Part shown: positions 16,997 to 25,451 of the stretch, one piece after another
How positions within the stretch are numbered: position 1 is the stretch's first letter
Layout: every line of letters starts with the position of its first letter
DNA from: Candidatus Bathyarchaeota archaeon
GTDB lineage: Archaea; Thermoproteota; Bathyarchaeia; Bathyarchaeales; Bathycorpusculaceae
Direction: 5' to 3'
DNA length: 64,000 nucleotides
Assembly: GCA_026014685.1 (NCBI GenBank)
Contig: JAOZHW010000008.1
Span: 62,001 to 126,000, forward strand
Notes under the pieces: model-generated
Seen by the model: only the letters and a program-made list of their open reading frames with translations
Database searches by the model: none
What the model was told of the DNA's origin: nothing
Made by a program: the position numbers and the translations under genes

Positions 16997-18535
16997 CTAC
17001 TTTTTCTTTTTCCTTCTATACACATACACGCAAACAATGATAGCCGCTATTGTAATTGCGCAAATGATCACGACAAGTATGGAGGCGAACTCTGAGGGTG
17101 GCGTTATTGTAAAAGTGATTGTTTCTGAGGAGGCTGTGTTGCCGTATTTGTCTTTAGCGTAGACTGTAATGTTATGTGGACCTGTAGAGAGGTTGGTGAG
17201 GGTTAGGTTTCCAGTGATTGTTGCGTTGTCTTGTCCGTCTAAACTGTAGCCCAACCATGAAACTTGCTTGTTTAAAGTGAAGTTTAAGGTGACATTGGCG
17301 ATTGGGAAAGTTGTGTTCAGTGGGTTAATCAAGCTCACTGAGGGCATCACCAGCCAATCAGGCACCAATTCCTCTATGGCGGAAAGGTTGTAGGGTGACA
17401 TAAGCGGGTACTGGTCGAGGTGAGTGGAGTCCAAATAGAATGGCGAATCGCCAATGCCGTCATTGTTGCTGTCTAAGCCTTGATAAGTGCTCCAGTAGTT
17501 GCCTTCTTTGCCGTTGTCTAAATAGTCGGTATCGTTTGACATAGCGAATGTCCACATTTGGTAGTATCGATTATCTACGAAGTTGTTGTGTGTCAAGAAG
17601 CTGAGATTACCATTGGGGTTTAGGATAGAGTTACGTGCGTTTATAGTCCACTCATTATATGCAACATAGTTAGCATACATGTAACTATCTGGACTTGGAG
17701 CGATACCTATTCGGCAATAAGTTATGTTATTCAACAAGGCTCTATTGCCAAAGCCGACTAAAACTAAACCTGAACCATAATGATCTAGCACATTTCTACA
17801 TATGATATTGTTGTTGCCATTGACTTTGAATTCTCCGCTTTCCTTGAAGAGATTTTTGTAATAGAAACAATCATCTGAAACCGAAGAAAAGGAACCTGTG
17901 ACGTTGTTAAAGGAAATAACATCATAAGTGCCAGCGAAATTGACATCGCCGCAATTTATTTCATTTAAGGTAAAGTTGCAGTGGCTCCCTGCAATATTAT
18001 AATCGTACAAACGTTTGACAGTGGGGCTTTCTGAAAATGTATTGCCTGTTATGTCGTTATGATTTCCAATAATAGTCAATGAGGCAGCTATTGAGTTGTC
18101 TTTTATTCGGTTATTATTTCCAGTTATGTTAATGTCTCCGCCTGTTGTAGTGATTTTGAAGCCAGATAATTCAAAGTTGTCAGTGTGCACAAACATCGCT
18201 CTACTGTACCAAACGGGAATGGGGAAGAGGTCTGGAAGATACCAATACAACGGTTCACCCACATTTCGTTTAGATTGTAGATTCAGTGTTGTCGATTGGG
18301 AACCCTCCCCTACTAATCTAATAGATTTGGTTATGGTTAGTTGATATTCAGTGTAGGTTCCTCTTTTAACGTAGACTGTGTCTCCATCTGTGGCGTTTGC
18401 AATTGCACTGGATATAGAAGGGTAACTGTCTGGGACAACAAGGGTTCTAGCCCCCGTTGCCTTAACAGGTAAGAATGTAATTATTGATGATGTGATAAGA
18501 AGCAGAAGGATTATTGAAAATGCGCGTTTAGTCAC
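16997..18535 (-). CDS. Secreted, membrane-anchored right-handed beta-helix (NosD-like) protein
   Basis: The 512-residue surface protein has a signal peptide (1-27), then DSYPSISSAIANATDGDTVYVKRGTYTEY, the usual entry to pectate-lyase-like/NosD beta-helices. Many N-rich rungs follow (for example ITGNNNRIKDNSI), then the NosD-like segment FVDNRYYQMW with GNYWSTYQGLDSNNDGIGDSPF. An Ig-like domain occupies about 395-475, and a C-terminal transmembrane helix (about 482-505) with a basic tail closes it. Such proteins bind or modify polysaccharide or act in cell-surface adhesion; no catalytic residues are assignable. It is a tandem paralogue of the next gene upstream, and the ATG overlaps that stop by one base. 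Confidence 0.85.
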   Translation of the reverse strand: MTKRAFSIILLLLITSSIITFLPVKATGARTLVVPDSYPSISSAIANATDGDTVYVKRGTYTEYQLTITKSIRLVGEGSQSTTLNLQSKRNVGEPLYWYLPDLFPIPVWYSRAMFVHTDNFELSGFKITTTGGDINITGNNNRIKDNSIAASLTIIGNHNDITGNTFSESPTVKRLYDYNIAGSHCNFTLNEINCGDVNFAGTYDVISFNNVTGSFSSVSDDCFYYKNLFKESGEFKVNGNNNIICRNVLDHYGSGLVLVGFGNRALLNNITYCRIGIAPSPDSYMYANYVAYNEWTINARNSILNPNGNLSFLTHNNFVDNRYYQMWTFAMSNDTDYLDNGKEGNYWSTYQGLDSNNDGIGDSPFYLDSTHLDQYPLMSPYNLSAIEELVPDWLVMPSVSLINPLNTTFPIANVTLNFTLNKQVSWLGYSLDGQDNATITGNLTLTNLSTGPHNITVYAKDKYGNTASSETITFTITPPSEFASILVVIICAITIAAIIVCVYVYRRKKKK

Positions 18536-20043
18536 TATTGTGCGCTCCTTCTTCTTAAAAAAAAGTAAAGTAAAACAACGCTGACTAAAACTACTACAGG
18601 TAGAGAGAATAAGGCACCGACCGAAAATTCCAGTGGTTGCTCGATTGTGAAGTTTGTTGTTTCGGAAGCGGCCAGGTTGCCAAAGTTATCTATAGCATAA
18701 ATCGTTATGTTATGCTGACCAGAAGGTAACCCCCAGAGGGTGGTATTTCCATAAATGACAGTGACTTGTCCGTCTAAAATGTAACCATACTCCAAGACTT
18801 GCTTATCGACTAAAAAGGTTATTGTTAGGTTTCCAATAGGATATGTTGTGTTTTGTGGGCTAATCAGGTTCACCGAAGGGGGAGATAACCAGTCAGGGGT
18901 TGGTCTGGACACGGTTGATGTGTTAAAGGGCGACATAAGGGGGTAATGGTCTATGTGAGCGGAATCTAAAATGTAAGGTTCGTCGCCTATGCCGTCGCTA
19001 TTTGCGTCAGTTCCGCTGTAGTCACTCCAATAGTTTCCTTCTTTGCCATCGTCAAAGACGCATTGCTCAGAAGATGTAACTGGGTGTTTTAGGTTATAAT
19101 TGTGGTTATCCTCAAAGTTGTTATGCGCTAAAACGCTTTTGTTTCCTTCTCCAGTGGTCATCGTTTCAAAGTTGCTAAGAATCCATGCGTTTCCAGAAAA
19201 ATAATTCGCATAATACTTGTTGCCTGTTCCGGGTGAAACAGCCATTCCGCAGCGGGTTATCTGATTTAGGAGAAACGTGTTGTTGGAGCCACTTACTCTT
19301 AGTCCAATAGCGTAACGGTCGACAGTATTATCGGATACTATATTGTTGTTGCCGCTGACAGTGAAGAAATCGCTGGAGTCATGAAAGTGGTTGTTTTCTA
19401 TTAGGGAGTTATTAGCTGAAATACCTACGTTGCCTCTAACGTTGTTTGAAGAGACAAGACAGTGTTCACCGTCCACATACAGTGCCCCTGCGACCTGATT
19501 AGAAGAAACGTTGCAGAACGACCCGGTTACAGATACTCCGTTTAGTGATACTTGTGGATAAAAACTGTTATTACAAACTTGATTGTGAGAACCCGTAACT
19601 GAAATGTGTGCAGTAATTGAGTTATCAGTCAGTTTTGTTTCGTTGCCGTTTATTGATATAATTCCACCTGTGGTAGCGATTGTGAAACCTGAAAGCCTGA
19701 AGCCGCTGCAGTTAACAACCAACGCGGGGTCATACCAAACGTAATGGAAGATTAGGCTCATTACGTCTTCGTGGCTGGGTGAATCTAAGTTGATTATCGT
19801 TGAATCAGCGTTTTCTCCGATTATCGAAATTGACTTGTTAATCGACAAAGAAAACTCGTTGTAAGTGCCGCTTTTTACGTAGATGGTGTCTCCGATAGCG
19901 GCATGGAAAATAGCCTCCGCGATTGAACCGTAATCGTCTGGCACAAACAAGGTTTCTGGGGAGGTTGCATTGACGGAAAACAGCGTGTTGCATGAGCTGA
20001 GCAAGAGAAGGATAAGCAGGGCGGTGGAGGCGTTTTTTGGCAT
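18535..20043 (-). CDS. Secreted, membrane-anchored right-handed beta-helix (NosD-like) protein, paralogue
   Basis: The 502-residue protein has the same architecture as its downstream neighbour: signal peptide (1-26), DDYGSIAEAIFHAAIGDTIYVKSG entry, N-rich beta-helix rungs, GNYWSDYSGTDANSDGIGDEPY, an Ig-like stretch (about 395-475) and a C-terminal helix (about 475-495). Identity with the neighbour is obvious in the repeated C-terminal third, so the two arose by tandem duplication. It is the first gene of a two-gene unit. The region upstream of its start carries palindromic operator-like sites (20091-20133). Confidence 0.85.
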   Translation of the reverse strand: MPKNASTALLILLLLSSCNTLFSVNATSPETLFVPDDYGSIAEAIFHAAIGDTIYVKSGTYNEFSLSINKSISIIGENADSTIINLDSPSHEDVMSLIFHYVWYDPALVVNCSGFRLSGFTIATTGGIISINGNETKLTDNSITAHISVTGSHNQVCNNSFYPQVSLNGVSVTGSFCNVSSNQVAGALYVDGEHCLVSSNNVRGNVGISANNSLIENNHFHDSSDFFTVSGNNNIVSDNTVDRYAIGLRVSGSNNTFLLNQITRCGMAVSPGTGNKYYANYFSGNAWILSNFETMTTGEGNKSVLAHNNFEDNHNYNLKHPVTSSEQCVFDDGKEGNYWSDYSGTDANSDGIGDEPYILDSAHIDHYPLMSPFNTSTVSRPTPDWLSPPSVNLISPQNTTYPIGNLTITFLVDKQVLEYGYILDGQVTVIYGNTTLWGLPSGQHNITIYAIDNFGNLAASETTNFTIEQPLEFSVGALFSLPVVVLVSVVLLYFFLRRRSAQ

Positions 20044-20090
20044 GAGTTTTGATGGTTTTGCAGGGAATTTAAGGGTTCTTGTATAGGTTT

Positions 20091-20133
20091 CTTGACTATG
20101 CAGAGGCGTTTTTAGTCAAGATATGTTGACAAA
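20091..20133. promoter_or_regulatory. Operator-like palindromes upstream of the beta-helix gene pair
   Basis: TTTAGTCAAG (20111-20120) faces GTTGACAAA (20125-20133) across a 4-base spacer, an imperfect palindrome. A further half-site CTTGACTA lies at 20091-20098. The same half-site and 4-base spacing recur as a perfect palindrome at 47878-47899. It sits 48-90 bases upstream of the beta-helix start, where a repressor or activator would bind. Confidence 0.4.
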
Positions 20134-20183
20134 ACTGATTCAACCAGAAACACAATTAATCTTTCAGATACAGCACACTTTTG

Positions 20184-20235
20184 CCTTTAAATAAGGGGAG
20201 GGAGGTCAGCAGAGAGAGGTCGTGTAGTTAGGCTT
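20184..20235 (+). repeat. Dispersed intergenic element, copy D
   Basis: This copy starts with a TATA-like CTTTAAATAAGG, then the purine block GGGGAGGGAGGTC, then GCAGAGAGAGG and TCGTG. It matches the module order of copies at 35.8, 51.4 and 62.2 kb, but lies on the opposite strand from those. The sequence after it ends in a T-run (20251-20257), as a short transcript would. It sits between the beta-helix gene 5' end and the cutA 3' end. Confidence 0.45.
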
Positions 20236-20262
20236 TTGTAAATTCCCTTTTTTTACATGGTT

Positions 20263-20586
20263 TCACTGTTTTAGGGTGCTGCGCATCCACCCAAGATACT
20301 CCGCTGAGCCATCCACAACGGGCAACGCCAAAACCTCAGGCACCTCATAACTATGCAGAGCCTTCACTCGGCACGCTAACTCTGCAAACAAATCCTTACG
20401 CGTCTTCATCACAACTAGGCATTCTTCTGCGCGGTCGATTTTGCCTTGCCACAGAAAACACGACGCCACAGGGTTAACTATGTTTGCGCAGGCAATCAGG
20501 CGTTCGTCGAGGAGGGTTTGGCTGATTTTTTCTGCTTCCGCTTGGTCTTTGGTGGTGACTAAAACAACGATAAAATCCGTATCCAT
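20263..20586 (-). CDS. cutA: CutA1-family protein
   Basis: The 107-residue product has the CutA1 signatures: VVLVTTKDQAEAEKISQTLLDERLIACANI near the N-terminus, the central FLWQGKIDRAEECLVVMKTR and the C-terminal SYEVPEVLALPVVDGSAEYLGW. CutA1 proteins are stable ferredoxin-like trimers linked to divalent metal (copper) tolerance; the molecular role is still unsettled. Length is typical. It is monocistronic and divergent from psmA. Confidence 0.95.
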   Translation of the reverse strand: MDTDFIVVLVTTKDQAEAEKISQTLLDERLIACANIVNPVASCFLWQGKIDRAEECLVVMKTRKDLFAELACRVKALHSYEVPEVLALPVVDGSAEYLGWMRSTLKQ

Positions 20587-20714
20587 ACCTCATCGCTAGA
20601 TATGTTTGTGTTAGCTGGCTAAAAACGCTTCCCAACGTTGATTTAAATTAGCGTATGCTTATATGAGCCCCCAGCTTACTCTATAGGTCACACAAAAAAT
20701 TGAGGCACCACCCT

Positions 20715-21443
20715 ATGTCTGCGTTTGCATCCCCCGGAGCATACGATCATGCACACACCGTTTTCTCGCCTGACGGGCGACTTTTCCAAGTAGAATACGC
20801 CATGGAACTAGTGAACCGCGGAGCCACCATAGTGGGCATCCAATGCCCCGAAGGCGTGGTTTTAGGTTCCGAAGAGAACGTGGAACCCCTTGAGGAAGAG
20901 GGCAGTTCATGGAAGATTTTCCGCGTTGACAGCCACATAGGCGCAGCTATCGTCGGGTTGAGTTCTGACGCAAGAATTCTAATCGACCGCGCACGTCTTG
21001 AGGCACAGAGAAACCGATTAACCTACGATGAACCCATAGACGTTGAAGTGGCTACAGAAAAAATCTGCGACATCCAACACACCTACACCCAACACGGCGG
21101 AGGTCGACCCTTCGGTGTAGCCATGATATTGGCTGGTGTGGACAAGACGGGGCCGCATGTTTTGGCTACGCATCCAAGCGGAACCTACCGCGGCTACAAA
21201 GCCACAGCGGCAGGCGGCGGAAGAGAGACTGCTCTGGCGATTCTCAAAGAAGAGTACAGGGAGGATTTGTCTTTGCAGAAAAGCGCTGAGTTGGCTGTGA
21301 AGTGTTTGGTTAAGGCTTTGGAGGCGAGGCAGTTGCCTCTTAGAATTAAAGTCGCAGTGATTCCAACTCAATCGAAGAAGATGGATATGCTTTCTGAAGA
21401 GGCGGTTGAGGGCTACATAAAAGCGGTTGCGTCGAAGAACTAG
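20715..21443 (+). CDS. psmA: Proteasome alpha subunit
   Basis: From ATG 20715 the product is 242 residues. GAGG at 20702-20705 supports this start over the in-frame TTG at 20700. It begins AFASPGAYDHAHTVFSPDGRLFQVEYA, the alpha-subunit N-terminal helix H0 and gate region, and contains YTQHGGGRPFGVAMILAGVDKTGPHV and the alpha-typical GYKATAAGGG. There is no propeptide and no N-terminal catalytic Thr, so it forms the outer alpha rings of the 20S core. The C-terminal half is helical. The next gene begins the mobile-looking island, so psmA probably marks its left border. Confidence 0.96.
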   Translation: MSAFASPGAYDHAHTVFSPDGRLFQVEYAMELVNRGATIVGIQCPEGVVLGSEENVEPLEEEGSSWKIFRVDSHIGAAIVGLSSDARILIDRARLEAQRNRLTYDEPIDVEVATEKICDIQHTYTQHGGGRPFGVAMILAGVDKTGPHVLATHPSGTYRGYKATAAGGGRETALAILKEEYREDLSLQKSAELAVKCLVKALEARQLPLRIKVAVIPTQSKKMDMLSEEAVEGYIKAVASKN

Positions 21444-21524
21444 ACGCGGCTTTTTGTTTCTTTTTTGTTTTCAACTTATAGTCAACTCGCTGCTTGGTTT
21501 GCGTGGTAGTGGATATTTTATCAA

Positions 21525-21548
21525 TTGGTAAATTTGTAAATTTACCAA
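21525..21548. promoter_or_regulatory. Perfect 11-bp inverted repeat upstream of the island genes
   Basis: TTGGTAAATTT (21525-21535) is followed by GT and by its exact complement AAATTTACCAA (21538-21548). A TATA-like CTTTATATTT lies about 10 bases further on (21558-21567) and the first island gene starts at 21606. An outer pair ACTCGCT (about 21485-21491) and AGCGAGT (21551-21557) flanks it. This looks like the binding site of a dimeric regulator just upstream of the core promoter. Confidence 0.55.
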
Positions 21549-21605
21549 ATAGCGAGTCTTTATATTTAAGATGATACATTTCTTCTAAGGGGAAGAAAGG
21601 AGAAA

Positions 21606-22007
21606 ATGAAAGAAATTCAATCTCAAATCAAAACTCTAACCGCAGGCGACCTCGTCTGCGTAGAATGGTGCGACGCCAGCATCGGCAAATCACTCAGCAA
21701 CGGCTTAGGCGGCATAGACGTACCCGTCAAAAGCTGGGGCGTCTTCATCGGCGTCCTCGGCAAGCGCCGCGAGCACGTAGTTTTAGCTCAGAACGCGTTC
21801 CGCTACAGCGACGGCCTCTACGACATCGACTACACGGCGGTGCCACTGCCTTGGGCAACGGGCGCAACCCTCATCGAAAAGGCGCATGTCGGCGCTGAAG
21901 AAGCCAAGGTGCTGCTCAACAGTTTCACCATCAACCAGAAGACCAAGAGCGAGAAAACGACGTTTAACCGCTCCCGATGCAGCCAGCGGAGGCTACGGAA
22001 CCATTGA
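21606..22007 (+). CDS. Island protein of unknown function
   Basis: The 133-residue protein is not recognised. A soluble domain (residues 1-110) starts with LTAGDLVCVEWCDASIGKSL and continues SWGVFIGVLGKRREHVVLAQNAF and PLPWATGATLIEKAHV, compatible with a small beta-rich fold. The last 25 residues are basic and low in complexity. GGAGAAA just before the ATG supports the start. It is the first gene behind the palindromic operator and TATA box, in an apparent operon with the membrane protein, helical protein and terminase. It could be a DNA-binding or packaging accessory protein; that is speculation from context. Confidence 0.65.
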   Translation: MKEIQSQIKTLTAGDLVCVEWCDASIGKSLSNGLGGIDVPVKSWGVFIGVLGKRREHVVLAQNAFRYSDGLYDIDYTAVPLPWATGATLIEKAHVGAEEAKVLLNSFTINQKTKSEKTTFNRSRCSQRRLRNH

Positions 22008-22252
22008 CGGACTGGGTGAAACGGGCGCTGACTCGCAAGACCAGCAGCAAAAGGGGAATCAAAGAAGAAATTGAACCTGACGAGCGACTTGTATTAGGCA
22101 CTAAAGTCGTAATAGCTCTGATATTCTGCCTAACTGCGCTTGAAATCTCGCATTTAGCGTTTTTAGGAACGTGGAGCAGCGAAGTTTTTGCGGCGATTAC
22201 GGGACTAACCGGAACCGTCACAGGCATACTGATTTCACAGAAGTCGCGTTGA
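21977..22252 (+). CDS. Two-helix membrane protein (holin-like in form)
   Basis: The product is 91 residues: a charged N-terminal 40 residues (KRALTRKTSSKRGIKEEIEPDE), then two hydrophobic helices (about 43-60 and 66-86) with a short turn and a basic end (SQKSR). The plan is that of small phage holins, but the family is not recognised and the name is by shape only. It overlaps the 3' end of the previous gene by 31 bases; a GTG at 22016 would shorten the overlap. No clear Shine-Dalgarno sequence is seen. Confidence 0.55.
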   Translation: MQPAEATEPLTDWVKRALTRKTSSKRGIKEEIEPDERLVLGTKVVIALIFCLTALEISHLAFLGTWSSEVFAAITGLTGTVTGILISQKSR

Positions 22253-22263
22253 GGCGTGTCTTT

Positions 22264-22590
22264 TTGTCCGAGGATCAATCGGAAGGTTTTGTTGCTCTCA
22301 GAGGACCCCCATCCCCCTATAAAAAGGACGAAACAGCGCAAACCAGAGGCGCGACAGAACTCATAAAAACAGAGTGGAAAATAATCGACTCACTGCTAGG
22401 CATGGTTGAAAACGCCAAAGACGACACCAAAAAAGCCTACATATACCAAGTCATGATGGGACACACAAGAGTCCTCTCCACACTCCTCAAAGAACACGGA
22501 GCCGCCGACCAGAGCCAAGACCTCGCCAAAGTCCTCAGCGAACTCACCAAAGAAGCCAAAACCACAGCCAAGAGGTTGAAACTGCGATGA
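22264..22590 (+). CDS. Small helical protein preceding terminase
   Basis: From TTG 22264, with GAGG about 10 bases upstream, the product is 108 residues and nearly all helical and charged: TELIKTEWKIIDSLLGMVENAKDD, YIYQVMMGHTRVLSTLLKEHG, DLAKVLSELTKEAKTTAKRLK. Size, helix content and position directly before the large terminase gene fit a small terminase subunit or a DNA-binding adaptor, but no sequence motif proves it. The stop overlaps the terminase start by four bases, implying coupled translation. Confidence 0.55.
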   Translation: MSEDQSEGFVALRGPPSPYKKDETAQTRGATELIKTEWKIIDSLLGMVENAKDDTKKAYIYQVMMGHTRVLSTLLKEHGAADQSQDLAKVLSELTKEAKTTAKRLKLR

Positions 22591-23962
22591 GCGCCCCAGA
22601 CGCCACAGAAGCGCTGAAACGGCTAGCCGAGGAACCAACGCTGTTTGCGCAGTTGCTTTTGGATTTTAAGCCGTTCTCCTACCAAGAGCGGCTCCTAAAC
22701 GACCAATCCGAACGCATCATCGCCTGCATGGGACGACAAACAGGCAAAACCACCACCATAGCCACCAAAGCCATCCACTACGCCTACACCCACCCCAAAA
22801 CCACAACGCTCATCGTTTCGCCTTCGCTGCGGCAGAGCATGATAATGTTCGACAAAATCCTCACATTCACCCAAAGCAACCCATACCTAAAGAAAAGCGT
22901 AACCAGAAAAACCCACACCCTAATCAAACTCACAACAGGCTCACAAATCATCGCCTTGCCTTGCAGCGAGCACATGCTAAGAGGCTACACGGCGAATTTG
23001 GTAATCTGTGACGAAGCCTCATTCATCCCAGAATCTATAATCACAGAAATCATCTACCCCATGATAAGCACAACCAAAGGCACTACAATCCTACTCTCCA
23101 CACCATGGGACAAAAACCACTTCTTCTACAAAGCCTTCCTCAACCCAACCTACAGCGCCCACAAAATCCCCTCCACAGAAAACCCCTCATCCCGCAAGAA
23201 TTCCTTGAAGAAATGAAGCAAACCATGACACAAGAAGCCTACATGCGCGAATACCAAGCGGAGTTCACCGAAGCCGCAACCAGCTACTTCCAGCAGGAAC
23301 TCATCCGCAGATGCATCGAAAAAGCCCAGCAACTAAACCTCGAGCCATACACAAGCCTCGAACAAACCATCCTAAAGGGCGATTATTACGCTGGGTTGGA
23401 TTTGGGCAAAATGCAAGACTACAGTGTCTTTGTAGTCATACAGAAGACCCAAGACCACCTAAAAGTCGTCTACACCCACCAGTTCCCATTACAGACACCC
23501 TACACCGAAGTCATAAACACCCTTGTTGCGGCTGATCAGAAATTTCAGTTCAAAAAACTCTTAGCCGACCAATCAGGCATCGGCGAACCGATCCTCGAAA
23601 GCCTAAAAGACGAGGGCTTAACCTCAGCCGATGGACTCACCCTCACCCAAGACTCCAAAACCGAACTCCTCACATTCCTCAAACTCTCCATGGAACAAAA
23701 CAGCATAGCCATCCCCTACAACAAAAATCTCTGTCAACAAATCAACGACCAACAATACAGTTACGGCAAAAACGGCAAACTAACATTTGACCATCCACCA
23801 AACACGCACGATGACATGCTTTGGGCACTGGCACTAGCCGTCTACGCCGCGAAGAGTCAGGTGACACCTAAGCTTTGGGTTGTTTCAAAAACTGCCCGAC
23901 GCAGAAGTAGACTTCAAACGCTAAAACACAAACTTGCCCACATAGGAGGCGCAAATAGATGA
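22587..23962 (+). CDS. terL: Terminase large subunit, reading frame broken once
   Basis: The ATPase half has Walker A GRQTGKT, Walker B LVICDEA and motif III TILLSTP. The nuclease half has the RNase H-like acidic residues in YYAGLDLGKMQDYS, LLADQSGIG and HDDMLWALALAVYA. Together they make a complete TerL of about 458 residues, the motor that packages phage or virus DNA. The two halves lie in different frames; adding one C to the CCCC run at 23183-23186 restores ENPLIPQEFLEEM and an open gene. This may be an assembly error or a true mutation. Portal, capsid and protease genes are not seen nearby, so it is either a remnant or a packaging motor used without its own capsid. Confidence 0.85.
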
Positions 23963-25398
23963 CACGACGTAGACCAGAACATTTTCATATTGCCCAACTA
24001 AAACGTACTTACGACAGAAAAACCGATACTTTCACGGTTAACATCAGCTACGAAACGGCTCCAACACTCTTAACAGAACGCACTAAAGAAGTGGCAGAAG
24101 CTTTTGGGCTCGGCGTTGACCAAACCCGCCAATTCACCCTCTATGACAACGTCAACATCCATATTCGCCCAACTGACGTGGTTCTGATTACGGGCGACAG
24201 CGGAAGCGGAAAAAGCGCATTGCTGAAAGCAATTAAATCTGATTTAGGCTCAGAGGCGCTAGACATAAAAGACATACCCATTAACAGCAACCAACCTATC
24301 ATCGAAACAATAGGAACAAACACAACCACAGCCATAGAAGCCCTTAGCCAAGTTGGGCTAAACGATGCCTTCATATTTCTACGCCCATACAACCAACTGA
24401 GTGAGGGACAGAAACACCGTTATCAAGCCGCGCTACTTGCCGCCTCAAGCAAGCCATTTTGGATTGTTGACGAATTTACAAGCACCTTAGACCGTGATAC
24501 CGCGAAGATTTTGGCGTTTAATCTCCAAAAATTAGCTCGTAAGAATGGCAAGGCAGTAATCGCCGCTACTACTCACCGAGATCTTCTAAAGGACTTTGCC
24601 CCCAACGTTCACATCCATAAACGGTATGGGAAAGAAGTCACTGTCCGCTACTACCCCAAAGCCAAAGCCGTCCACTGCTCACTCACACGCCAAATGTCCA
24701 TAGCTCAGGGCACTTCAGCCGACTACAAAGCACTCTGCGAATTCCACTACCGCGCCCACCGCACCCCGCCAACAAGAAAAATCTTTACCCTAAAACGCAA
24801 AGACGAACTCTGCGGAGTCATAGTCTATTGTTATCCGCCGCCGATGAGTTTTGGCAGAAAAAAGGTCTGGAAAGGCGACATCAAGCAACTTCAGAAAGAA
24901 GTCAGCGTTATCAGCCGCGTAATCATTCACCCGAAGTATCGCAGTATTGGTTTGGGCGAAAAGTTGGTTCGGGACACGCTAATGTTTGCGGGGACGCCTT
25001 ATGTTGAGGCGGTTGCTGTTATGGCGAAGTACAATCCGTTCTTTGAGAAGGCGGGGATGCAGAAAATCGCTGAAAGCAAACCCAGCAAACCCATAACCGA
25101 AGCACTACAACGGCTCGAGAAGTTGGGCTTTGACTGCATGCTCATGGGCTCAGCAAGCTACAACCAACAAAAAATCGCCCAAACAGGCACCCAACCAATC
25201 ATCGACATCCTAACCGAACTCTCGCAACGTGACGGCGGAATCAGACGCAGACTAGCCAACACCACAAACCCCTATCCACGCCACCCCGAAGCAGCGCAAA
25301 AAATCGCCGCCTACACCTCAGCCGACCTAGCAGAAGCCCTAAAACGCCTCAGCTTCGCAAATCAAACAAAAACCTACCTATTTTGGAGACCGCCTTAG
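23959..25398 (+). CDS. ABC-ATPase domain fused to a GNAT acetyltransferase-fold domain
   Basis: The 479-residue protein overlaps terL by four bases. Residues 60-235 are a soluble ABC ATPase: Walker A GDSGSGKS (79-86), signature-like LSEGQKHR (147-154), Walker B FWIVDEF (167-173) with TSTLDRD, and switch His in TTHRD (204-208). Residues 238-375 are a GNAT fold, with CEFHYRAHRTPP, then GVIVYCYPPP, then VISRVIIHPKYRSIGLGEKLV carrying the acetyl-CoA pyrophosphate loop. A further 100-residue helical tail follows. No membrane segment is present, so it is not a transporter. The GNAT part, with its HYR...P start, recalls phage Mom-type DNA-modifying GNATs; this is a suggestion, not a proven match. 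Confidence 0.8.
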   Translation: MTRRRPEHFHIAQLKRTYDRKTDTFTVNISYETAPTLLTERTKEVAEAFGLGVDQTRQFTLYDNVNIHIRPTDVVLITGDSGSGKSALLKAIKSDLGSEALDIKDIPINSNQPIIETIGTNTTTAIEALSQVGLNDAFIFLRPYNQLSEGQKHRYQAALLAASSKPFWIVDEFTSTLDRDTAKILAFNLQKLARKNGKAVIAATTHRDLLKDFAPNVHIHKRYGKEVTVRYYPKAKAVHCSLTRQMSIAQGTSADYKALCEFHYRAHRTPPTRKIFTLKRKDELCGVIVYCYPPPMSFGRKKVWKGDIKQLQKEVSVISRVIIHPKYRSIGLGEKLVRDTLMFAGTPYVEAVAVMAKYNPFFEKAGMQKIAESKPSKPITEALQRLEKLGFDCMLMGSASYNQQKIAQTGTQPIIDILTELSQRDGGIRRRLANTTNPYPRHPEAAQKIAAYTSADLAEALKRLSFANQTKTYLFWRPP

Positions 25399-25451
25399 AT
25401 CTTCTTTAAAAACACAACTGTAAATAGTTAAGACCTAAAAGGAATAGTCAA

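Noticed and set aside
23959-25398. Reading the ABC-GNAT gene as a transporter ATPase
   Set aside because: No permease is adjacent, there is no membrane segment, and the ABC part is fused to a GNAT fold and coupled to terminase.
21606-25398. Complete provirus
   Set aside because: No integrase, portal, capsid or tail gene can be recognised within the island or its borders in this window.
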